Shown: positions 29,676 to 39,979, numbered from the stretch's first letter. The stretch is DNA of 64,000 nt from Pseudomonas sp. CFBP 13711 (GCF_014842265.1 NZ_JACYVI010000002.1:186001-250000), one strand, 5' to 3'. Translations and numbers: made by a program. The notes: generated by a model from the sequence alone, not told the origin.

Positions 29676-30896
29676 ATGCAGCTGATCGACAAGCTGAGCA
29701 TCCTCGCCGACGCGGCCAAGTACGACGCTTCCTGCGCCAGCAGTGCCGCACCCAAGCGCAGTTCCGAGGGCAAATCCGGCCTCGGCTCGAGCACCGGCAT
29801 GGGCATCTGCCACAGTTACACCCCTGACGGGCGCTGTGTCTCGCTGCTGAAAATCCTCCTCACCAACTTCTGTCTGTACGATTGCCAGTACTGCGTCAAT
29901 CGCCGGTCCAGCGACGTGCCCCGCGCACGCTTCAGCCCCGAAGAAGTGGTCACGCTGACCATGGACTTCTACCGCCGCAACTGCGTCAGCGGGTTGTTTC
30001 TCAGCTCCGGGATTATCCGCTCGGCGGACTACACCATGGAACAGCTGATTCGCGTGGCCAAACTGCTGCGTGAAGACCACGAGTTCCGTGGCTACATCCA
30101 CCTGAAGACGATCCCCGAAGCCGATCCCGCGCTGATCGAAGAAGCCGGCCGCTACGCCGACCGCCTCAGCGTCAACATCGAGCTGCCGACCCAGCTGGGC
30201 CTGCAGACCCTCGCGCCGGAAAAGGAAATGGGCTCGATCAAGCAGGCCATGCAGACGATCTACACTGGCCAGCAAACCATTCTCAACGAGCCGCGGGCGC
30301 CGAAATTCACGCCGGCCGGCCAAAGCACGCAGATGATTGTCGGTGCCGACGAAACCGATGACAGCACCATCCTGCACACCGCTGAGTCGCTGTACGGCGA
30401 TTTCCGCCTCAAGCGCGTCTACTACTCGGCGTTCAGCCCGATTCCCAACAGCCCGAAAAGCGTTCCCCACGCCGCGCCGCCGTTGATGCGCGAGCACCGG
30501 CTGTATCAGGCCGACTTCCTGCTGCGCAGCTATGGCTACAGCGCCAACGAACTGCTGCAAGGCCCGGGGCATCTGGCCCTGGACATCGACCCGAAACTGG
30601 CCTGGGCGCTGGAGCACCGCGACATCTTCCCGCTGGACCTCAACCGCGCGGAGCCGGCGATGATCGCGCGGATCCCCGGCATTGGCATCCGCACCACAAA
30701 GCGTCTGGTCGAGTTGCGCCGCCAACGTCGCATTCGCTATGAAGACCTGACCCGCCTGCGCTGCGTGCTGGCCAAGGCCAAGCCGTTCATCATCACCAGC
30801 GACTACCATCCGCGCCAAGCCGAGAGCTCAAGCATTGATCTGCGCGAGCAACTGCGGGACAAACCGCAGCCGCAACAAATGGCGCTGTGGGGATGA
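29676..30896 (+). CDS. Putative DNA modification/repair radical SAM protein (rSAM linked to UDG/DUF4130)
   Basis: The 406-residue protein carries the radical SAM cluster C66-x3-C70-x2-C73 in NFCLYDCQYCVNRR. Upstream is a family-specific GMGICHSYTPDGRCVSLLK. A helix-hairpin-helix segment (ARIPGIGIRTTKRLVELRR) near residues 330-350 suggests DNA binding. It matches the rSAM family found next to DUF4130 or UDG-like proteins and annotated as DNA repair, although its reaction is unknown. It is first in a two-gene operon, overlapping the next gene by four bases (ATGA). A LexA box sits just upstream. Confidence 0.92.
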   Translation: MQLIDKLSILADAAKYDASCASSAAPKRSSEGKSGLGSSTGMGICHSYTPDGRCVSLLKILLTNFCLYDCQYCVNRRSSDVPRARFSPEEVVTLTMDFYRRNCVSGLFLSSGIIRSADYTMEQLIRVAKLLREDHEFRGYIHLKTIPEADPALIEEAGRYADRLSVNIELPTQLGLQTLAPEKEMGSIKQAMQTIYTGQQTILNEPRAPKFTPAGQSTQMIVGADETDDSTILHTAESLYGDFRLKRVYYSAFSPIPNSPKSVPHAAPPLMREHRLYQADFLLRSYGYSANELLQGPGHLALDIDPKLAWALEHRDIFPLDLNRAEPAMIARIPGIGIRTTKRLVELRRQRRIRYEDLTRLRCVLAKAKPFIITSDYHPRQAESSSIDLREQLRDKPQPQQMALWG

Positions 30897-31789
30897 TCAT
30901 TCTCGATTGCGCCAACTCATTCGACACCTGGCGGCAACAGGCGCGCTGGCTGATGAGCCACCAGATCAACCCCGATCAAGTGAGCTGGAGCGTGCAGCAG
31001 GACGCCGACCTATTCGCCAGCGACACCGATTACCCCGACGAACCTGGTCCGTTCCGCGCGCGCATTCCCCTGGAATTGCTGGAACTGCTGCAAAACGCGG
31101 CGCAATTCTGCGGCGATCAGCGCTGGACGCTGCTCTATGAAGTGCTATGGCGCGTGAGCCACGGTGATCGCACGGCCATGTTGGCCGGTGACAAACTCGG
31201 CAGCGAACTGCACCGGCGCCTGAAACAGGTCAGCCGTGAAGCCCATCATCTCCATGCATTCTTGCGCTTCGTGGCGCTGCCGGTGATCGACAACGCCGAA
31301 GACGTCGCGGCGAAGGCGGCGTTGCTGGAGATGACCTGCCTGCCGGAATACGTCGCGTGGCACGAGCCCGCCCATGACATTCTGCGCACCGCCAGTGAGC
31401 ATTTCATCGGGCGCATGGGTCGTCATCGCTGGATGATCGCGACGCCCAAGGACGGCGTGTTCTATGACGGCAAACAGCTGATTCATCAGCCGGTGTGCCC
31501 GGAGGCGTGGCAGTCGCTGGCGCGCAATGCCGACGATCCCCATGGCAATCTCTGGTTGACCTACTACAGCCACATCTTCAATCCGGCGCGGCTCAATCCG
31601 AAAGTCATGCAGGGCCATCTTCCGGCGCGGTTCTGGAAAAATCTGCCGGAAGGGCCGCTGATTCCGGCGTTGATCAGCGAGGCACGCACCGGCGGGCAGC
31701 GTGATGGTCAGGCGCGGGAGATTGCCGAGCGACGCGGCAAAGTGATTCGTGGCAAGCCCACGCCCTCACCCGCGGCGGACGCCCAGTAG
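30893..31789 (+). CDS. DUF4130 (TIGR03915) DNA-metabolism protein without a UDG domain
   Basis: The 298-residue protein starts at ATG 30893, overlapping the radical-SAM stop as ATGA. Residues 1-255 match the DUF4130 partner of that enzyme: RRLKQVSREAHHLHAFLRF, EPAHDILRTASEHFIGRMG and YYSHIFNPARLNPKVMQGH. In many Proteobacteria this domain is fused to a C-terminal uracil-DNA glycosylase-like domain (UdgX type). Here the protein ends soon after FWKNLPEGP with a basic tail, so the glycosylase part is absent. It must work with a separate glycosylase, or without one. Confidence 0.88.
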   Translation: MIILDCANSFDTWRQQARWLMSHQINPDQVSWSVQQDADLFASDTDYPDEPGPFRARIPLELLELLQNAAQFCGDQRWTLLYEVLWRVSHGDRTAMLAGDKLGSELHRRLKQVSREAHHLHAFLRFVALPVIDNAEDVAAKAALLEMTCLPEYVAWHEPAHDILRTASEHFIGRMGRHRWMIATPKDGVFYDGKQLIHQPVCPEAWQSLARNADDPHGNLWLTYYSHIFNPARLNPKVMQGHLPARFWKNLPEGPLIPALISEARTGGQRDGQAREIAERRGKVIRGKPTPSPAADAQ

Positions 31790-31822
31790 GCAGCGCGGGT
31801 GGGCTCAGGTTCTCGATGAGCC

Positions 31823-32890
31823 TTACTGATCCAGGGTGTTGGCGGGTTCGAACTCGCGATGGGCCGCGGTCTGCATCCCGGCGGTGCTGGTCGGCGAGCC
31901 CAGGGCGGTGCCGAAAAAGCGCACGGCTTCCGTGCTCAGGTCGCGGTGAATGCTTTCGCGGTTGACGCCAATGGCGTCGGTGCACAGCCCGGGCTGGGTG
32001 GCGCGTTGCTCGTCATCACAGGGCGCCATGAACACAAAGTGCCCTGCCCCGGCGAACAGTTTGAAATCCGAGACATCGGGCAGCTTGCGCGCCAGCGCTT
32101 CGGCGTTCTTGTCGATGGCGAGCAGTTCGTCGCCGTCGCCGCTGTAAAGCAACACCGGCACGTGCACATCCGCCAGGGTCTGCCGACCGAACATCAATCC
32201 CAGCGGCGCCATCAACATCAACGCGCCTACCCGGGGATCGGCCTGGGCGTGCAGGTCATCACGGTCTGCCACCAGTTCGCCCTGGGTCTTGCAGGCATCC
32301 CGGTCCTGGGGGCGCTCGGTGCAGTAATGGCGCAGACGCTGCAGATCAGGCTGGGCACCGGCGAGAATCAACGCCGTTTCGCCACCCGCCGAATAACCGA
32401 TCACCCCGACCCGGCGCGCGCTGATGTACGGCGACAGCATCGGGTCGATCAATGCGGCACTGATGGCTTCGGATATTTGCAGCGGGCGGCCGTAGAGATT
32501 ACTCAGGCTGCCCAGACGGCTGTGGTCCATGTAGTTGTCGCCCGGATGGAACACCGCCACGACGACAAACCCCTTGCGCGCCAAGGATGTCGCCAGATCA
32601 TGTTGCGCCAGCGGCGTGCCGGTGTTGCCGTGGGACAGCATCAGTAACGGGAAACGGCCCATCGCAATGGTCGCGTCTTCCGACGCCTCAATCGGATAAC
32701 CCTGAACGCGGGTGACGTGCTCATCGTCGGTGGAGGGGTAAAAGGCGTAGGCGTGCATGGGCCGGGAATCCAGCGGATCGAGAAACGTCAGCTCGTGAAA
32801 GCCCACGCTCCAGCTCTGCAGCTCACTGGCCTGCACCGAAATCAGGCTGCCCAGCAGGCTGATCATCATCACTGCACAAAGACGCATCAT
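31823..32890 (-). CDS. Exported alpha/beta hydrolase, dienelactone hydrolase or platelet-activating-factor acetylhydrolase-like
   Basis: The 355-residue protein starts at ATG 32890 (a second ATG is adjacent) behind GAGGGG. The signal peptide ends near SVQASELQ. The nucleophile serine lies in VIGYSAGGETAL, the acid in LLYSGDGDELL and the His in FAGAGHFVFMAP. Two Cys-containing loops (CTERPQDRDACK and APCDDEQRATQPGLC) suggest disulfides in the periplasm. The substrate is unknown; ester hydrolysis is likely. The gene is convergent with the DUF4130 gene, 33 bases apart. Confidence 0.85.
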   Translation of the reverse strand: MMRLCAVMMISLLGSLISVQASELQSWSVGFHELTFLDPLDSRPMHAYAFYPSTDDEHVTRVQGYPIEASEDATIAMGRFPLLMLSHGNTGTPLAQHDLATSLARKGFVVVAVFHPGDNYMDHSRLGSLSNLYGRPLQISEAISAALIDPMLSPYISARRVGVIGYSAGGETALILAGAQPDLQRLRHYCTERPQDRDACKTQGELVADRDDLHAQADPRVGALMLMAPLGLMFGRQTLADVHVPVLLYSGDGDELLAIDKNAEALARKLPDVSDFKLFAGAGHFVFMAPCDDEQRATQPGLCTDAIGVNRESIHRDLSTEAVRFFGTALGSPTSTAGMQTAAHREFEPANTLDQ

Positions 32891-33179
32891 TGCAATGCCC
32901 CTCACCTTATCAACCCATGCCTGGCCATTCAGACGCTCAAGGGCCAAAGCCCCGCGAAAACGGCGTCTGTCGCTATCTGACCCGTGGGGTTCGATAACAT
33001 TCCGAAACGTTTGAGGATCAATGGTGCACAAGGCGGGCCAAGCTCGATGAATTGAAGACGTCGGCCGCCGTTTGACGCAGAACCGACCGGATGGCCGGCA
33101 TTCTACGGTGCTTCGAAGAGGTTACGCGCAAAGAAGTCATAAAGGCTGTCGCCGGGCTGAACGTGCGGCCGCAAAACGA

Positions 33180-33230
33180 CGAAAGCCCCGTCAACAGACG
33201 GCGTGCAGGCCGGTGATGACAGGGCTTTCG
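33180..33230 (-). terminator. Possible terminator of azoR
   Basis: CGAAAGCCC (33180-33188) pairs with GGGCTTTCG (33222-33230) around a large, partly paired loop. On the minus strand a GTCGTTTTG follows, which is a weak T tract. The rest of the 396-bp space 32891-33286 shows only the divergent promoter region of the hydrolase and no gene. Confidence 0.4.
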
Positions 33231-33286
33231 AGTGTAACTTTTTTAATCGCTTCGAGCCCCTCGCGGGAACGCTCGACGGGTCGGGC

Positions 33287-33892
33287 TTACGCGAACAGCG
33301 TTTCGCTGATGGTCTTCTGCGCGGCAGCCATGGCAGCGGCACGCGGCTCGTCGCCATAAGCCAGGCCTTCAGCGACGACAAAGTGCAGGTCGGTGACGCC
33401 AATGAAACCGAACACCACCTTGAGCAAGTCGTCATGGCCTGCACCGCTCGGCAGCCCCTGATGCAGACCGCCCGTGGTCGACACGACGATCACTTTCTTA
33501 CCCTTGCACAGCCCTTCCGGACCGGCTTCGGTGTAGCGGAAAGTGCAACCGGCCACACAGATGCGGTCAATCCACGCCTTCAACTGGCTCGGGATGCTGA
33601 AGTTGTACATCGGCGCACCGATGACCACCACGTCCGACGACAGAAACTCTTCCAGCGTCGCTTCGTTGGTTTCCACTTCCAGCCTCTGCGCCGCGTCACG
33701 CCCTTCCACCGGCGTACCGGCAGCGGCCAGCGTGGCGCCGGAGAAATGATTGAGTGGCTCATTCGCCAGATCGCGGTAAACCACCTGAGTATCAGGGGTG
33801 ATAGCGGTAAAAGACTGAACGACACTGCGGCTCAACTGACGCGAAGCGGAGTGATCGCCGAGGATGCTGGAATCGATGTGCAAGAGTTTCAT
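33287..33892 (-). CDS. azoR: FMN-dependent NADH-azoreductase AzoR
   Basis: This 201-residue flavodoxin-fold reductase reduces azo and quinone compounds with NADH. Typical features are [19 protein letters not shown] at the start for FMN phosphate binding, [19 protein letters not shown] for the flavin ring, and [11 protein letters not shown]. The length is normal. It is probably cytosolic and protects against quinones. The gene is monocistronic; a REP pair and element copy D lie upstream. Confidence 0.93.
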   Translation of the reverse strand: MKLLHIDSSILGDHSASRQLSRSVVQSFTAITPDTQVVYRDLANEPLNHFSGATLAAAGTPVEGRDAAQRLEVETNEATLEEFLSSDVVVIGAPMYNFSIPSQLKAWIDRICVAGCTFRYTEAGPEGLCKGKKVIVVSTTGGLHQGLPSGAGHDDLLKVVFGFIGVTDLHFVVAEGLAYGDEPRAAAMAAAQKTISETLFA

Positions 33893-34080
33893 AAAGTGCT
33901 TCCCAAGGTAAGAATCGCCGCCTGGCGATCAAGTGGCGTCATCCTACCCTGTGAGGTAATGCGTGATTAGAGGGTGCAAACGCGATAGATCGTCCCGCTC
34001 ACAGGACAATCAAAATGCGCACCGATGTTGGTTCGAGGCATCTGCGGAAAATCCCGACATGGATAGCGTTCACACCGGCC

Positions 34081-34170
34081 CCTTCCCGGCTAAAGCCGGT
34101 CCCACTAACAGCAGCGCGTTGAGTCAGTGGCACCAGCTCCGACTGTAGGACCGGCTTCAGCCGGGAAGCT
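34081..34170. repeat. REP pair, ACCGGCTTTAGCCGG type
   Basis: Inverted copies at 34081-34106 and 34145-34170 abut element copy D. Together they explain most of the 618-bp space between azoR and the LysR gene; 33893-34080 shows no feature beyond the azoR promoter region. Confidence 0.8.
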
Positions 34171-34506
34171 TTTAATCTGCCCCTGATCTGCTTTTGATCT
34201 TCGTACATAGAAGGTCCAGACACCGCCAATCGCGACTTGGGTGCAGGCTGAACGCAGGTCTCGCGCAGTGGGCCGAGCCGCATGGATGCGGCGAGAGCCG
34301 CCCCCCGCCATGGATGGCGGATGGCGGCGGGCCCACGGAGCGAGACCGGAGTGAAGGAACCCTGAGGAACGAAGGGCCCAACCGAGAGCAGGCACTTTTG
34401 CTTACTTTTGGTGCTTTTCAAAAGTAAGTCGCCGAAGGCGAAACAGTCTGCCCCCAGGCAGACGCTCTTGATCTTAAAGACCTTGATCTTGATCTTGATC
34501 TTGAAA
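34171..34506 (-). repeat. Dispersed structured element, copy D
   Basis: This copy is in the same orientation as B and C on this strand, and its GATCTT-rich end (three units, then an imperfect one) stops four bases before the LysR stop codon at 34511. The stem at 34277-34292 reads GCCGCAT/ATGCGGC, as in copy B, while the central stem is GCCAT/ATGGC, as in A and C. Confidence 0.85.
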
Positions 34507-34510
34507 AAGC

Positions 34511-35446
34511 CTACAGATGCCCCGCCAACTCACACGCCTCCCGATCCGCCTTCTCATTCGCCCCAAAATCCTCCGCCAGCAAATCCACCAACCCCCTCAC
34601 CGACGGCAACAACCCCCGCCGAGAAGGAAACACCGCATGAATCAACCCACTCGGCGGACGAAACCCCGGCAGCACCTCAACCAGCCGCCCCTCATGCAAC
34701 GAATGCCGAACCATAATCTCCGGCATCTGCACCACCCCCACACCCTCCACCGCCGCCCGGTGCAACGCATCCAGATCCGACGTCACAAAGCGCGGCTGAT
34801 GAGCAATCTCGATCCGCTCACCCCCCGGCCCGATCAACGCCCAACGGTGCTCACGGTTCGCCGGCGCCAGATCCATACTCGGCAGCCCCACCAACTCCTG
34901 CGGCATTCGAATCATCCTGCCCTCCAGCAACGAGGGACGAACCACCAACCGCTGATGGCTCTCGCCCAACACCTTCATCACCAGATTCTCATCGTCCAGC
35001 GGCGGAAAACGCACCCTCAGCGCGATGTCATACCCCTCCCCCAACACATCCACCCGACGGTTCGTGCTCTCCACCTGAATCTGCACTTTCGGGTGCAGCA
35101 CCAGAAACTTCGCGATCGTGTCACTCACCCCCATCGAACCCAGCGCCGGCGGGCAACTGATGCGCACGATGCCCTGGGGCTCGGACCTCGACTGCTCGAC
35201 CACCTTCTCGGCGGCATCGGCCTCCACCAGCATCGCCACACAGTGCCGGTAATAATCCAGCCCCACCTCGGTCACCGTGAATTTGCGCGTGGTGCGCTGG
35301 ATCAGCCGCACCCCCAGCCGATCCTCCAACTGAGCGATGCGCCGGCTGAGCTTGGTCTTCGGCACCTCGATCTTGCGCGCGGCGGCCGCGAACCCCTTGT
35401 TCTCGACCACCTGCACGAAGTAGTACAAATCGTTGAAGTCGTACAC
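34511..35446 (-). CDS. LysR-family transcriptional regulator
   Basis: The 311-residue regulator starts at GTG 35446, the position that aligns with family starts ([18 protein letters not shown]); a TTG at 35524 would add 26 unrelated residues. The winged helix-turn-helix covers residues 1-60, with [20 protein letters not shown] as the recognition region. The effector domain spans 90-295. There is an unusual acidic and charged tail of about 15 residues. It is divergent from copA, but copA has its own CueR site, so a regulatory link is doubtful. Confidence 0.9.
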   Translation of the reverse strand: MYDFNDLYYFVQVVENKGFAAAARKIEVPKTKLSRRIAQLEDRLGVRLIQRTTRKFTVTEVGLDYYRHCVAMLVEADAAEKVVEQSRSEPQGIVRISCPPALGSMGVSDTIAKFLVLHPKVQIQVESTNRRVDVLGEGYDIALRVRFPPLDDENLVMKVLGESHQRLVVRPSLLEGRMIRMPQELVGLPSMDLAPANREHRWALIGPGGERIEIAHQPRFVTSDLDALHRAAVEGVGVVQMPEIMVRHSLHEGRLVEVLPGFRPPSGLIHAVFPSRRGLLPSVRGLVDLLAEDFGANEKADREACELAGHL

Positions 35447-35559
35447 GGTTTGCCGCTCGCCTGGCCGAAAGGGGCTGGGATTGTCGCAGGTTGCCAATGG
35501 GCTGTCCTGCGTGGGAGCGTGCAAACGATCCAGTCAACACATTCAACGCTGTGCACCTC

Positions 35560-35583
35560 TTGACCTTGCCAGAAGGGCAAGGT
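35560..35583 (+). promoter_or_regulatory. CueR operator and -35 region of the copA promoter
   Basis: The dyad ACCTTGCC (35563-35570) and GGCAAGGT (35576-35583) has a five-base centre and matches CueR boxes. A TTGACC -35 element (35560-35565) overlaps its left arm, as in MerR-family promoters with an over-long spacer. The -10 element is not clear. It lies 39 bases before the copA ATG. Confidence 0.8.
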
Positions 35584-35621
35584 TGATCCTTACTGGCAAT
35601 CGACTTGCCGGAGTGCCCGCG

Positions 35622-37874
35622 ATGCCCAGTGCCCACACATTTGATCTGCCCATTACCGGCATGACCTGCGCCAGTTGCGCCGGCCGGGTCGAGCGCGCAC
35701 TGCGCAAAGTGCCCGGCGTTCAAGTTGCCACGGTCAACCTCGCCAACGAACGCGCCCACGTCGAGGTCAGCGGGCAGATCGATCCGGCTGTGCTGGTGGC
35801 CGCCGTCGACAAGGCCGGTTACGGCGCCAGCCTCGAACAGGACCCAGCCACCCAGCAAGCCGACCAGCGCAAACGCCACGGCACCGAGCGCTGGCAGTTG
35901 ATCGTGGCCATCGTGCTCGCACTGCCGCTGGTCTTGCCAATGCTGCTGCAGCCGTTCGGCGTCCACGGGATGCTGCCGGCATGGTTGCAGTTTGCTCTGG
36001 CCACCCCCGTGCAGTTCCTCCTCGGCGCGCGCTTTTACGTTGCCGCCTGGAAAGCCGTGCGCGCCGGCGCCGGCAACATGGACCTGCTCGTCGCGTTGGG
36101 CACCAGCGCCGGTTACGGTTTGAGCGTTTACCAATGGCTAAGCGCTGGCCCCGGCACGATGCCGCACCTGTATTTCGAGGCCTCGGCGGTGGTCATCGCC
36201 CTGGTCCTGCTCGGCAAATACCTGGAGAGCAGCGCCAAGCGCCAGACCGCCAGCGCGATCCGGGCCCTGGAAGCCATGCGCCCAGAGCGCGCGATCCGAC
36301 TGGTTAACGGGCAGGAAGCGGACGTCGCCATCAGCGAATTGAGCGTCGGCGATACGGTGGTGGTGAAACCTGGCGAGCGCTTTCCGGTGGATGGCGAGGT
36401 GCTCGAAGGCCAGAGCCACGCCGACGAAGCCCTGATCAGCGGCGAGAGCCTGCCGGTGCCGAAACAGCCCGGCGACAGGGTCACCGGCGGTGCAATCAAT
36501 GGCGAGGGCCGGCTGCTGATCAGCACCCGGGCGCTGGGCGCGGAAACCGTGCTGGCCCGCATCATCCGCTTGGTGGAAGACGCCCAGTCTGCCAAGGCGC
36601 CGATCCAGAAACTGGTCGACAAGGTCAGTCAGGTGTTCGTGCCCGTGGTCCTGTTGATTGCCGTCGCGACGCTGGCAGGGTGGCTGATGGCTGGCGCGTC
36701 ACTGGAAGCTGCGCTGATCAACGCCGTCACCGTGCTGGTCATCGCCTGCCCCTGTGCCCTCGGGCTGGCGACGCCGACTGCGATCATGGCCGGCACCGGC
36801 GTGGCCGCACGCCACGGCATTTTGATCAAGGACGCCGAAGCCCTGGAACGTGCCCATGAAGTCACCACGGTGGTCTTCGACAAGACCGGCACGCTGACTT
36901 CCGGCAGGCCGCGCATTGCCCACATGGCTGCCCTCGACGGTGATGAAAACACTTTGCTGCAACTGGCCGGTGCGCTGCAGCGTGGCAGCGAACACCCCTT
37001 GGCCAAAGCCGTGCTGGAGGTGACCGCCGAACGCGGGCTGAGCCTGGATAACGTCGGCAATAGCCGCGCGCTGGCCGGACGCGGTATCGCCGGCACCCTT
37101 CGAGGCCGCGAGTTGGCGCTGGGTAATCACCGCTTGCTGCAGGAAAGCGGCTTGCTGGACGAAGGCGGCTTGGCCGGGGACGTTCTGAACGAGCGCGCTC
37201 AGGCATGGGAAGCCGAAGGCCGCACGCTGTCGTGGCTGATCGAACTGAGCCCACAGCGTCGGGTGCTCGGCCTGTTTGCCTTCGGCGACACCCTCAAGGC
37301 CGGCGCCGTTGAGGCCATCGCCCAACTGAACGCCCGGCACATCAGCAGCCACTTGCTGACGGGTGACAATCCCGGCAGCGCCAGGGTGGTGGCCGAGGCG
37401 CTGGGCATCCGCGACGTGCATGCCGAAGTGTTGCCCGCCGACAAAGCTGCAACTGTCGTGACGCTGAAGAAAACCGGCGTGGTGGCGATGGTCGGTGACG
37501 GCATCAACGACGCCCCTGCCCTGGCCGCGGCCGACATCGGCATCGCCATGGGTGGCGGCACGGACGTGGCCATGCACGCCGCCGGCATCACGTTGATGCG
37601 TGGCGACCCGCGGCTGATCCCCGCCGCCCTCGACATCAGCCGCAAGACCTACGCGAAGATCCGCCAGAACCTGTTCTGGGCCTTCGTCTACAACCTGATC
37701 GGCATTCCGCTGGCGGCGTTCGGCCTGCTCAATCCGGTGCTGGCAGGCGCGGCCATGGCCTTGTCCAGCGTCAGCGTGGTGAGCAACGCCCTGCTGTTGA
37801 AAACCTGGACACCCAACAACGAATCCAAAGACGACCCCAAAGACACGCCCAACGACACGGGAGACGCCTCATGA
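35622..37874 (+). CDS. copA: Copper-exporting P1B-type ATPase CopA
   Basis: The 750-residue inner-membrane pump exports Cu(I) using ATP. A single N-terminal heavy-metal domain carries [10 protein letters not shown] (residues about 11-20). The membrane metal site is C376-P-C378, the phosphorylated Asp is D420 in DKTGTL, and SEHPLAKA and [10 protein letters not shown] complete the ATPase motifs. The start ATG 35622 is preceded by a CueR operator. The stop overlaps cueR by four bases (ATGA), so pump and regulator are co-transcribed and translationally coupled. Confidence 0.95.
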   Translation: MPSAHTFDLPITGMTCASCAGRVERALRKVPGVQVATVNLANERAHVEVSGQIDPAVLVAAVDKAGYGASLEQDPATQQADQRKRHGTERWQLIVAIVLALPLVLPMLLQPFGVHGMLPAWLQFALATPVQFLLGARFYVAAWKAVRAGAGNMDLLVALGTSAGYGLSVYQWLSAGPGTMPHLYFEASAVVIALVLLGKYLESSAKRQTASAIRALEAMRPERAIRLVNGQEADVAISELSVGDTVVVKPGERFPVDGEVLEGQSHADEALISGESLPVPKQPGDRVTGGAINGEGRLLISTRALGAETVLARIIRLVEDAQSAKAPIQKLVDKVSQVFVPVVLLIAVATLAGWLMAGASLEAALINAVTVLVIACPCALGLATPTAIMAGTGVAARHGILIKDAEALERAHEVTTVVFDKTGTLTSGRPRIAHMAALDGDENTLLQLAGALQRGSEHPLAKAVLEVTAERGLSLDNVGNSRALAGRGIAGTLRGRELALGNHRLLQESGLLDEGGLAGDVLNERAQAWEAEGRTLSWLIELSPQRRVLGLFAFGDTLKAGAVEAIAQLNARHISSHLLTGDNPGSARVVAEALGIRDVHAEVLPADKAATVVTLKKTGVVAMVGDGINDAPALAAADIGIAMGGGTDVAMHAAGITLMRGDPRLIPAALDISRKTYAKIRQNLFWAFVYNLIGIPLAAFGLLNPVLAGAAMALSSVSVVSNALLLKTWTPNNESKDDPKDTPNDTGDAS

Positions 37875-38278
37875 ACATCGGACAAGCCGCCAAACGCAGC
37901 GGCCTCAGCGCCAAGATGATTCGCTATTACGAATCCATCGGCCTGCTTCCGGCCGCCACCCGCACCGACAGCGGCTATCGCCTGTACGGCCCGGACGAGC
38001 TGCACACCCTGGCGTTCATCAAACGCTCGCGAGACCTGGGGTTTTCCCTGGAAGAAGTCGGCAAACTGCTGACCCTCTGGCAGGACCGCGGCCGCGCCAG
38101 CGCCGACGTCAAGGCGCTGGCCCACAAGCACATCCTCGAACTCAACCAGAAGATCGAGGAACTGGCCGGCCTGCGTGACACCCTGCAGAACCTGGTCAGC
38201 CACTGCCAGGGCGACCGCCGGCCGGACTGCCCGATTCTGGCGGACCTGGCGTCGAATGGCGGTCGTTCAAATGGTTAA
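37871..38278 (+). CDS. cueR: Copper-responsive MerR-family regulator CueR
   Basis: The 135-residue regulator has the MerR DNA-binding domain ([20 protein letters not shown]), a dimerisation helix (about 77-110) and the Cu(I)-binding cysteines C112 and C120 in [10 protein letters not shown], at the same residue numbers as E. coli CueR. It binds the operator before copA. Being in the same transcript, its level would rise with copper, so the circuit is autoregulated. Its ATG lies inside the copA end. Confidence 0.95.
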   Translation: MNIGQAAKRSGLSAKMIRYYESIGLLPAATRTDSGYRLYGPDELHTLAFIKRSRDLGFSLEEVGKLLTLWQDRGRASADVKALAHKHILELNQKIEELAGLRDTLQNLVSHCQGDRRPDCPILADLASNGGRSNG

Positions 38279-38322
38279 CGCAGGCTGCCGGTCACCCCTC
38301 ACCCGCATTCAGGAACACTCCC

Positions 38323-38667
38323 ATGCAGATTGAAGACGTCGCCGCGTTCTGCCTGAATCTTCCGGGCGCGCGGGAGGATTACAAATGGGGCGGCGTCAGG
38401 GTGTTCTCCATCGCGGACACCAAAATGTTTGCGGTGATGGGCCTGGCCGGCAACGATCTGTCGTTCAAGGTCGGCGCTGAGCTGTTCCTCGGCTACGTCG
38501 ACCGTCCGGGCATACGCCCTGCGCCGTACCTGGCCCGTGCCCACTGGGTCACCCTCGCCTACCCGTTCGCCATGGGCGAAGACGAGCTGAAGGACTTGCT
38601 GACCCGCTCCCATCAATTGGTGGTCGGCAAACTGTCGAAGCGCAGGCAGGTGGCGTTGAAGCTATAA
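38323..38667 (+). CDS. MmcQ/YjbR family protein
   Basis: The 114-residue protein matches the YjbR (CyaY-like fold) family: NLPGAREDYKWGGVRVFSI at the start, LSFKVGAELFLGY in the middle and LLTRSHQLVVGKLSKRRQ at the end. Members bind DNA weakly or have no known role. It lies 44 bases after cueR in the same direction but has its own start context, so co-transcription is possible. Confidence 0.9.
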   Translation: MQIEDVAAFCLNLPGAREDYKWGGVRVFSIADTKMFAVMGLAGNDLSFKVGAELFLGYVDRPGIRPAPYLARAHWVTLAYPFAMGEDELKDLLTRSHQLVVGKLSKRRQVALKL

Positions 38668-38694
38668 CCGTCGCCGCGTCTGCTAAAAAGCGGC

Positions 38695-39138
38695 TCAGAA
38701 CAGGTGGCGCGAGATCAGGCGACCGCCGAACAGCAGACGGTCCATCCAGAACAACTCGTGCAGCAGGACAATCAGCCAGAACACCAACTGGTAGGAAAAC
38801 TTGCGGGTCTTGTGGCGAAACACTTGCTGAGCCAGCATCGCGCCGGGCCAGCCACCGAGCAGTTCGATCCCGTGCAGCAGCTTTTCCGGCGTGCGCTGTC
38901 CGCTGTGCCGGGCCTGCTTCTTGTCGTAGCCATACACAGCAAATGCGACGACGCTCATCAGTGCGTAGATCGCGGCCGGTAGCCAACTGCCGCCGCTTGT
39001 CCAGTAGGTGACGACCCCGTAGGCCGGCAAGCCGCACAGCAACAGCAGCGTCAGCAGCTTGAGTTTCAGAAAGCGCACGGCGACGGGTTTAGCAGCGGCC
39101 GGGCGACCCGGGTTTTGCGGTTCGAAGCGTTGAGTCAT
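38695..39138 (-). CDS. DUF1294 membrane protein
   Basis: The 147-residue protein has about three hydrophobic segments (near 28-45, 52-68 and 118-135) around the DUF1294 signature YGYDKKQARHSGQRTPEKLLH and LGGWPGAMLAQQVFRHKTRK. Many relatives carry an N-terminal cold-shock domain; here that is replaced by a short basic tail. Its function is unknown. It starts seven bases after the uppP stop and is likely co-transcribed with it. Confidence 0.88.
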   Translation of the reverse strand: MTQRFEPQNPGRPAAAKPVAVRFLKLKLLTLLLLCGLPAYGVVTYWTSGGSWLPAAIYALMSVVAFAVYGYDKKQARHSGQRTPEKLLHGIELLGGWPGAMLAQQVFRHKTRKFSYQLVFWLIVLLHELFWMDRLLFGGRLISRHLF

Positions 39139-39145
39139 CGGAAGA

Positions 39146-39979
39146 TCAGCCCTGCACGCTGGACCAGTCGACCCAGCCGAATTGCCAGGTCGCCAGGATC
39201 AGCAAGCCAAACGCGATGCGGTACCAGGCGAACACGTCGTAGCTGTGGGTCGCGATGAACTTGAGCAAACCGCGCACGGCGATCATCGCGAAGATGAACG
39301 CGGCGATGAAGCCGATGGCGAACACCGGCAGGTCGTCGGGCTGGAACAGGTGACGGTATTTGTACCCCGAGTACACCGAAGCCGCGATCATGGTCGGCAT
39401 CGCCAGAAAGAACGAAAACTCGGTGGCGGTCTTGCGTGACAGGCCGAACAGCAGCCCGCCGATGATGGTCGAGCCCGACCGCGAAGTTCCCGGAATCATC
39501 GCCAGGCATTGCGCGAAGCCGACCTTCAGCGCATCCACCCAGGTCATCTCATCCACGGTCTCGGCGTGAATCACATGCTCGCGGCGCTCGGCCCAGAGCA
39601 TGATGAAACCGCCCAGCACCAACGCCACCGCGACGGTGATCGGGTTGAACAGGTATTCGTGGATCAGATCGGAAAACAGCACCCCGAGGACCATGGCGGG
39701 CAGCACGCCGACGATGAGGTTGGCGGTGAACCGCCGCGCTTCGGGCCGCGTCGGCAGCCCGGTGACCACGTCGAGGATCTTGCGACGAAACTCCCACATC
39801 ACCGCCAGGATCGCCCCCAACTGAATAATGATATTGAACGCCATCGCGCGCTCGCCGCCAAAACCGATCAGATCCGCGACGATGATCTGGTGGCCCGTAC
39901 TGGAAATCGGCAAAAACTCCGTAAGCCCTTCTACAACTCCAAGTATCAGTGCCTGTGCGGCGGTCCAAAGATCCATCAT
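39146..39979 (-). CDS. uppP: Undecaprenyl-diphosphatase UppP (BacA)
   Basis: The 277-residue inner-membrane enzyme removes a phosphate from undecaprenyl diphosphate, recycling the lipid carrier for peptidoglycan; overexpression gives bacitracin resistance. The two active-site motifs are present: [14 protein letters not shown] near residue 16 and [15 protein letters not shown] near 163. About eight membrane segments are visible. The start could be the first or second Met. It heads a small operon with the DUF1294 gene. Confidence 0.95.
   Translation of the reverse strand: MMDLWTAAQALILGVVEGLTEFLPISSTGHQIIVADLIGFGGERAMAFNIIIQLGAILAVMWEFRRKILDVVTGLPTRPEARRFTANLIVGVLPAMVLGVLFSDLIHEYLFNPITVAVALVLGGFIMLWAERREHVIHAETVDEMTWVDALKVGFAQCLAMIPGTSRSGSTIIGGLLFGLSRKTATEFSFFLAMPTMIAASVYSGYKYRHLFQPDDLPVFAIGFIAAFIFAMIAVRGLLKFIATHSYDVFAWYRIAFGLLILATWQFGWVDWSSVQG

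Noticed and set aside
33072..33359. A plus-strand frame opposite the end of azoR
   Set aside because: It is Arg-rich, overlaps azoR and the possible terminator, and resembles no family.
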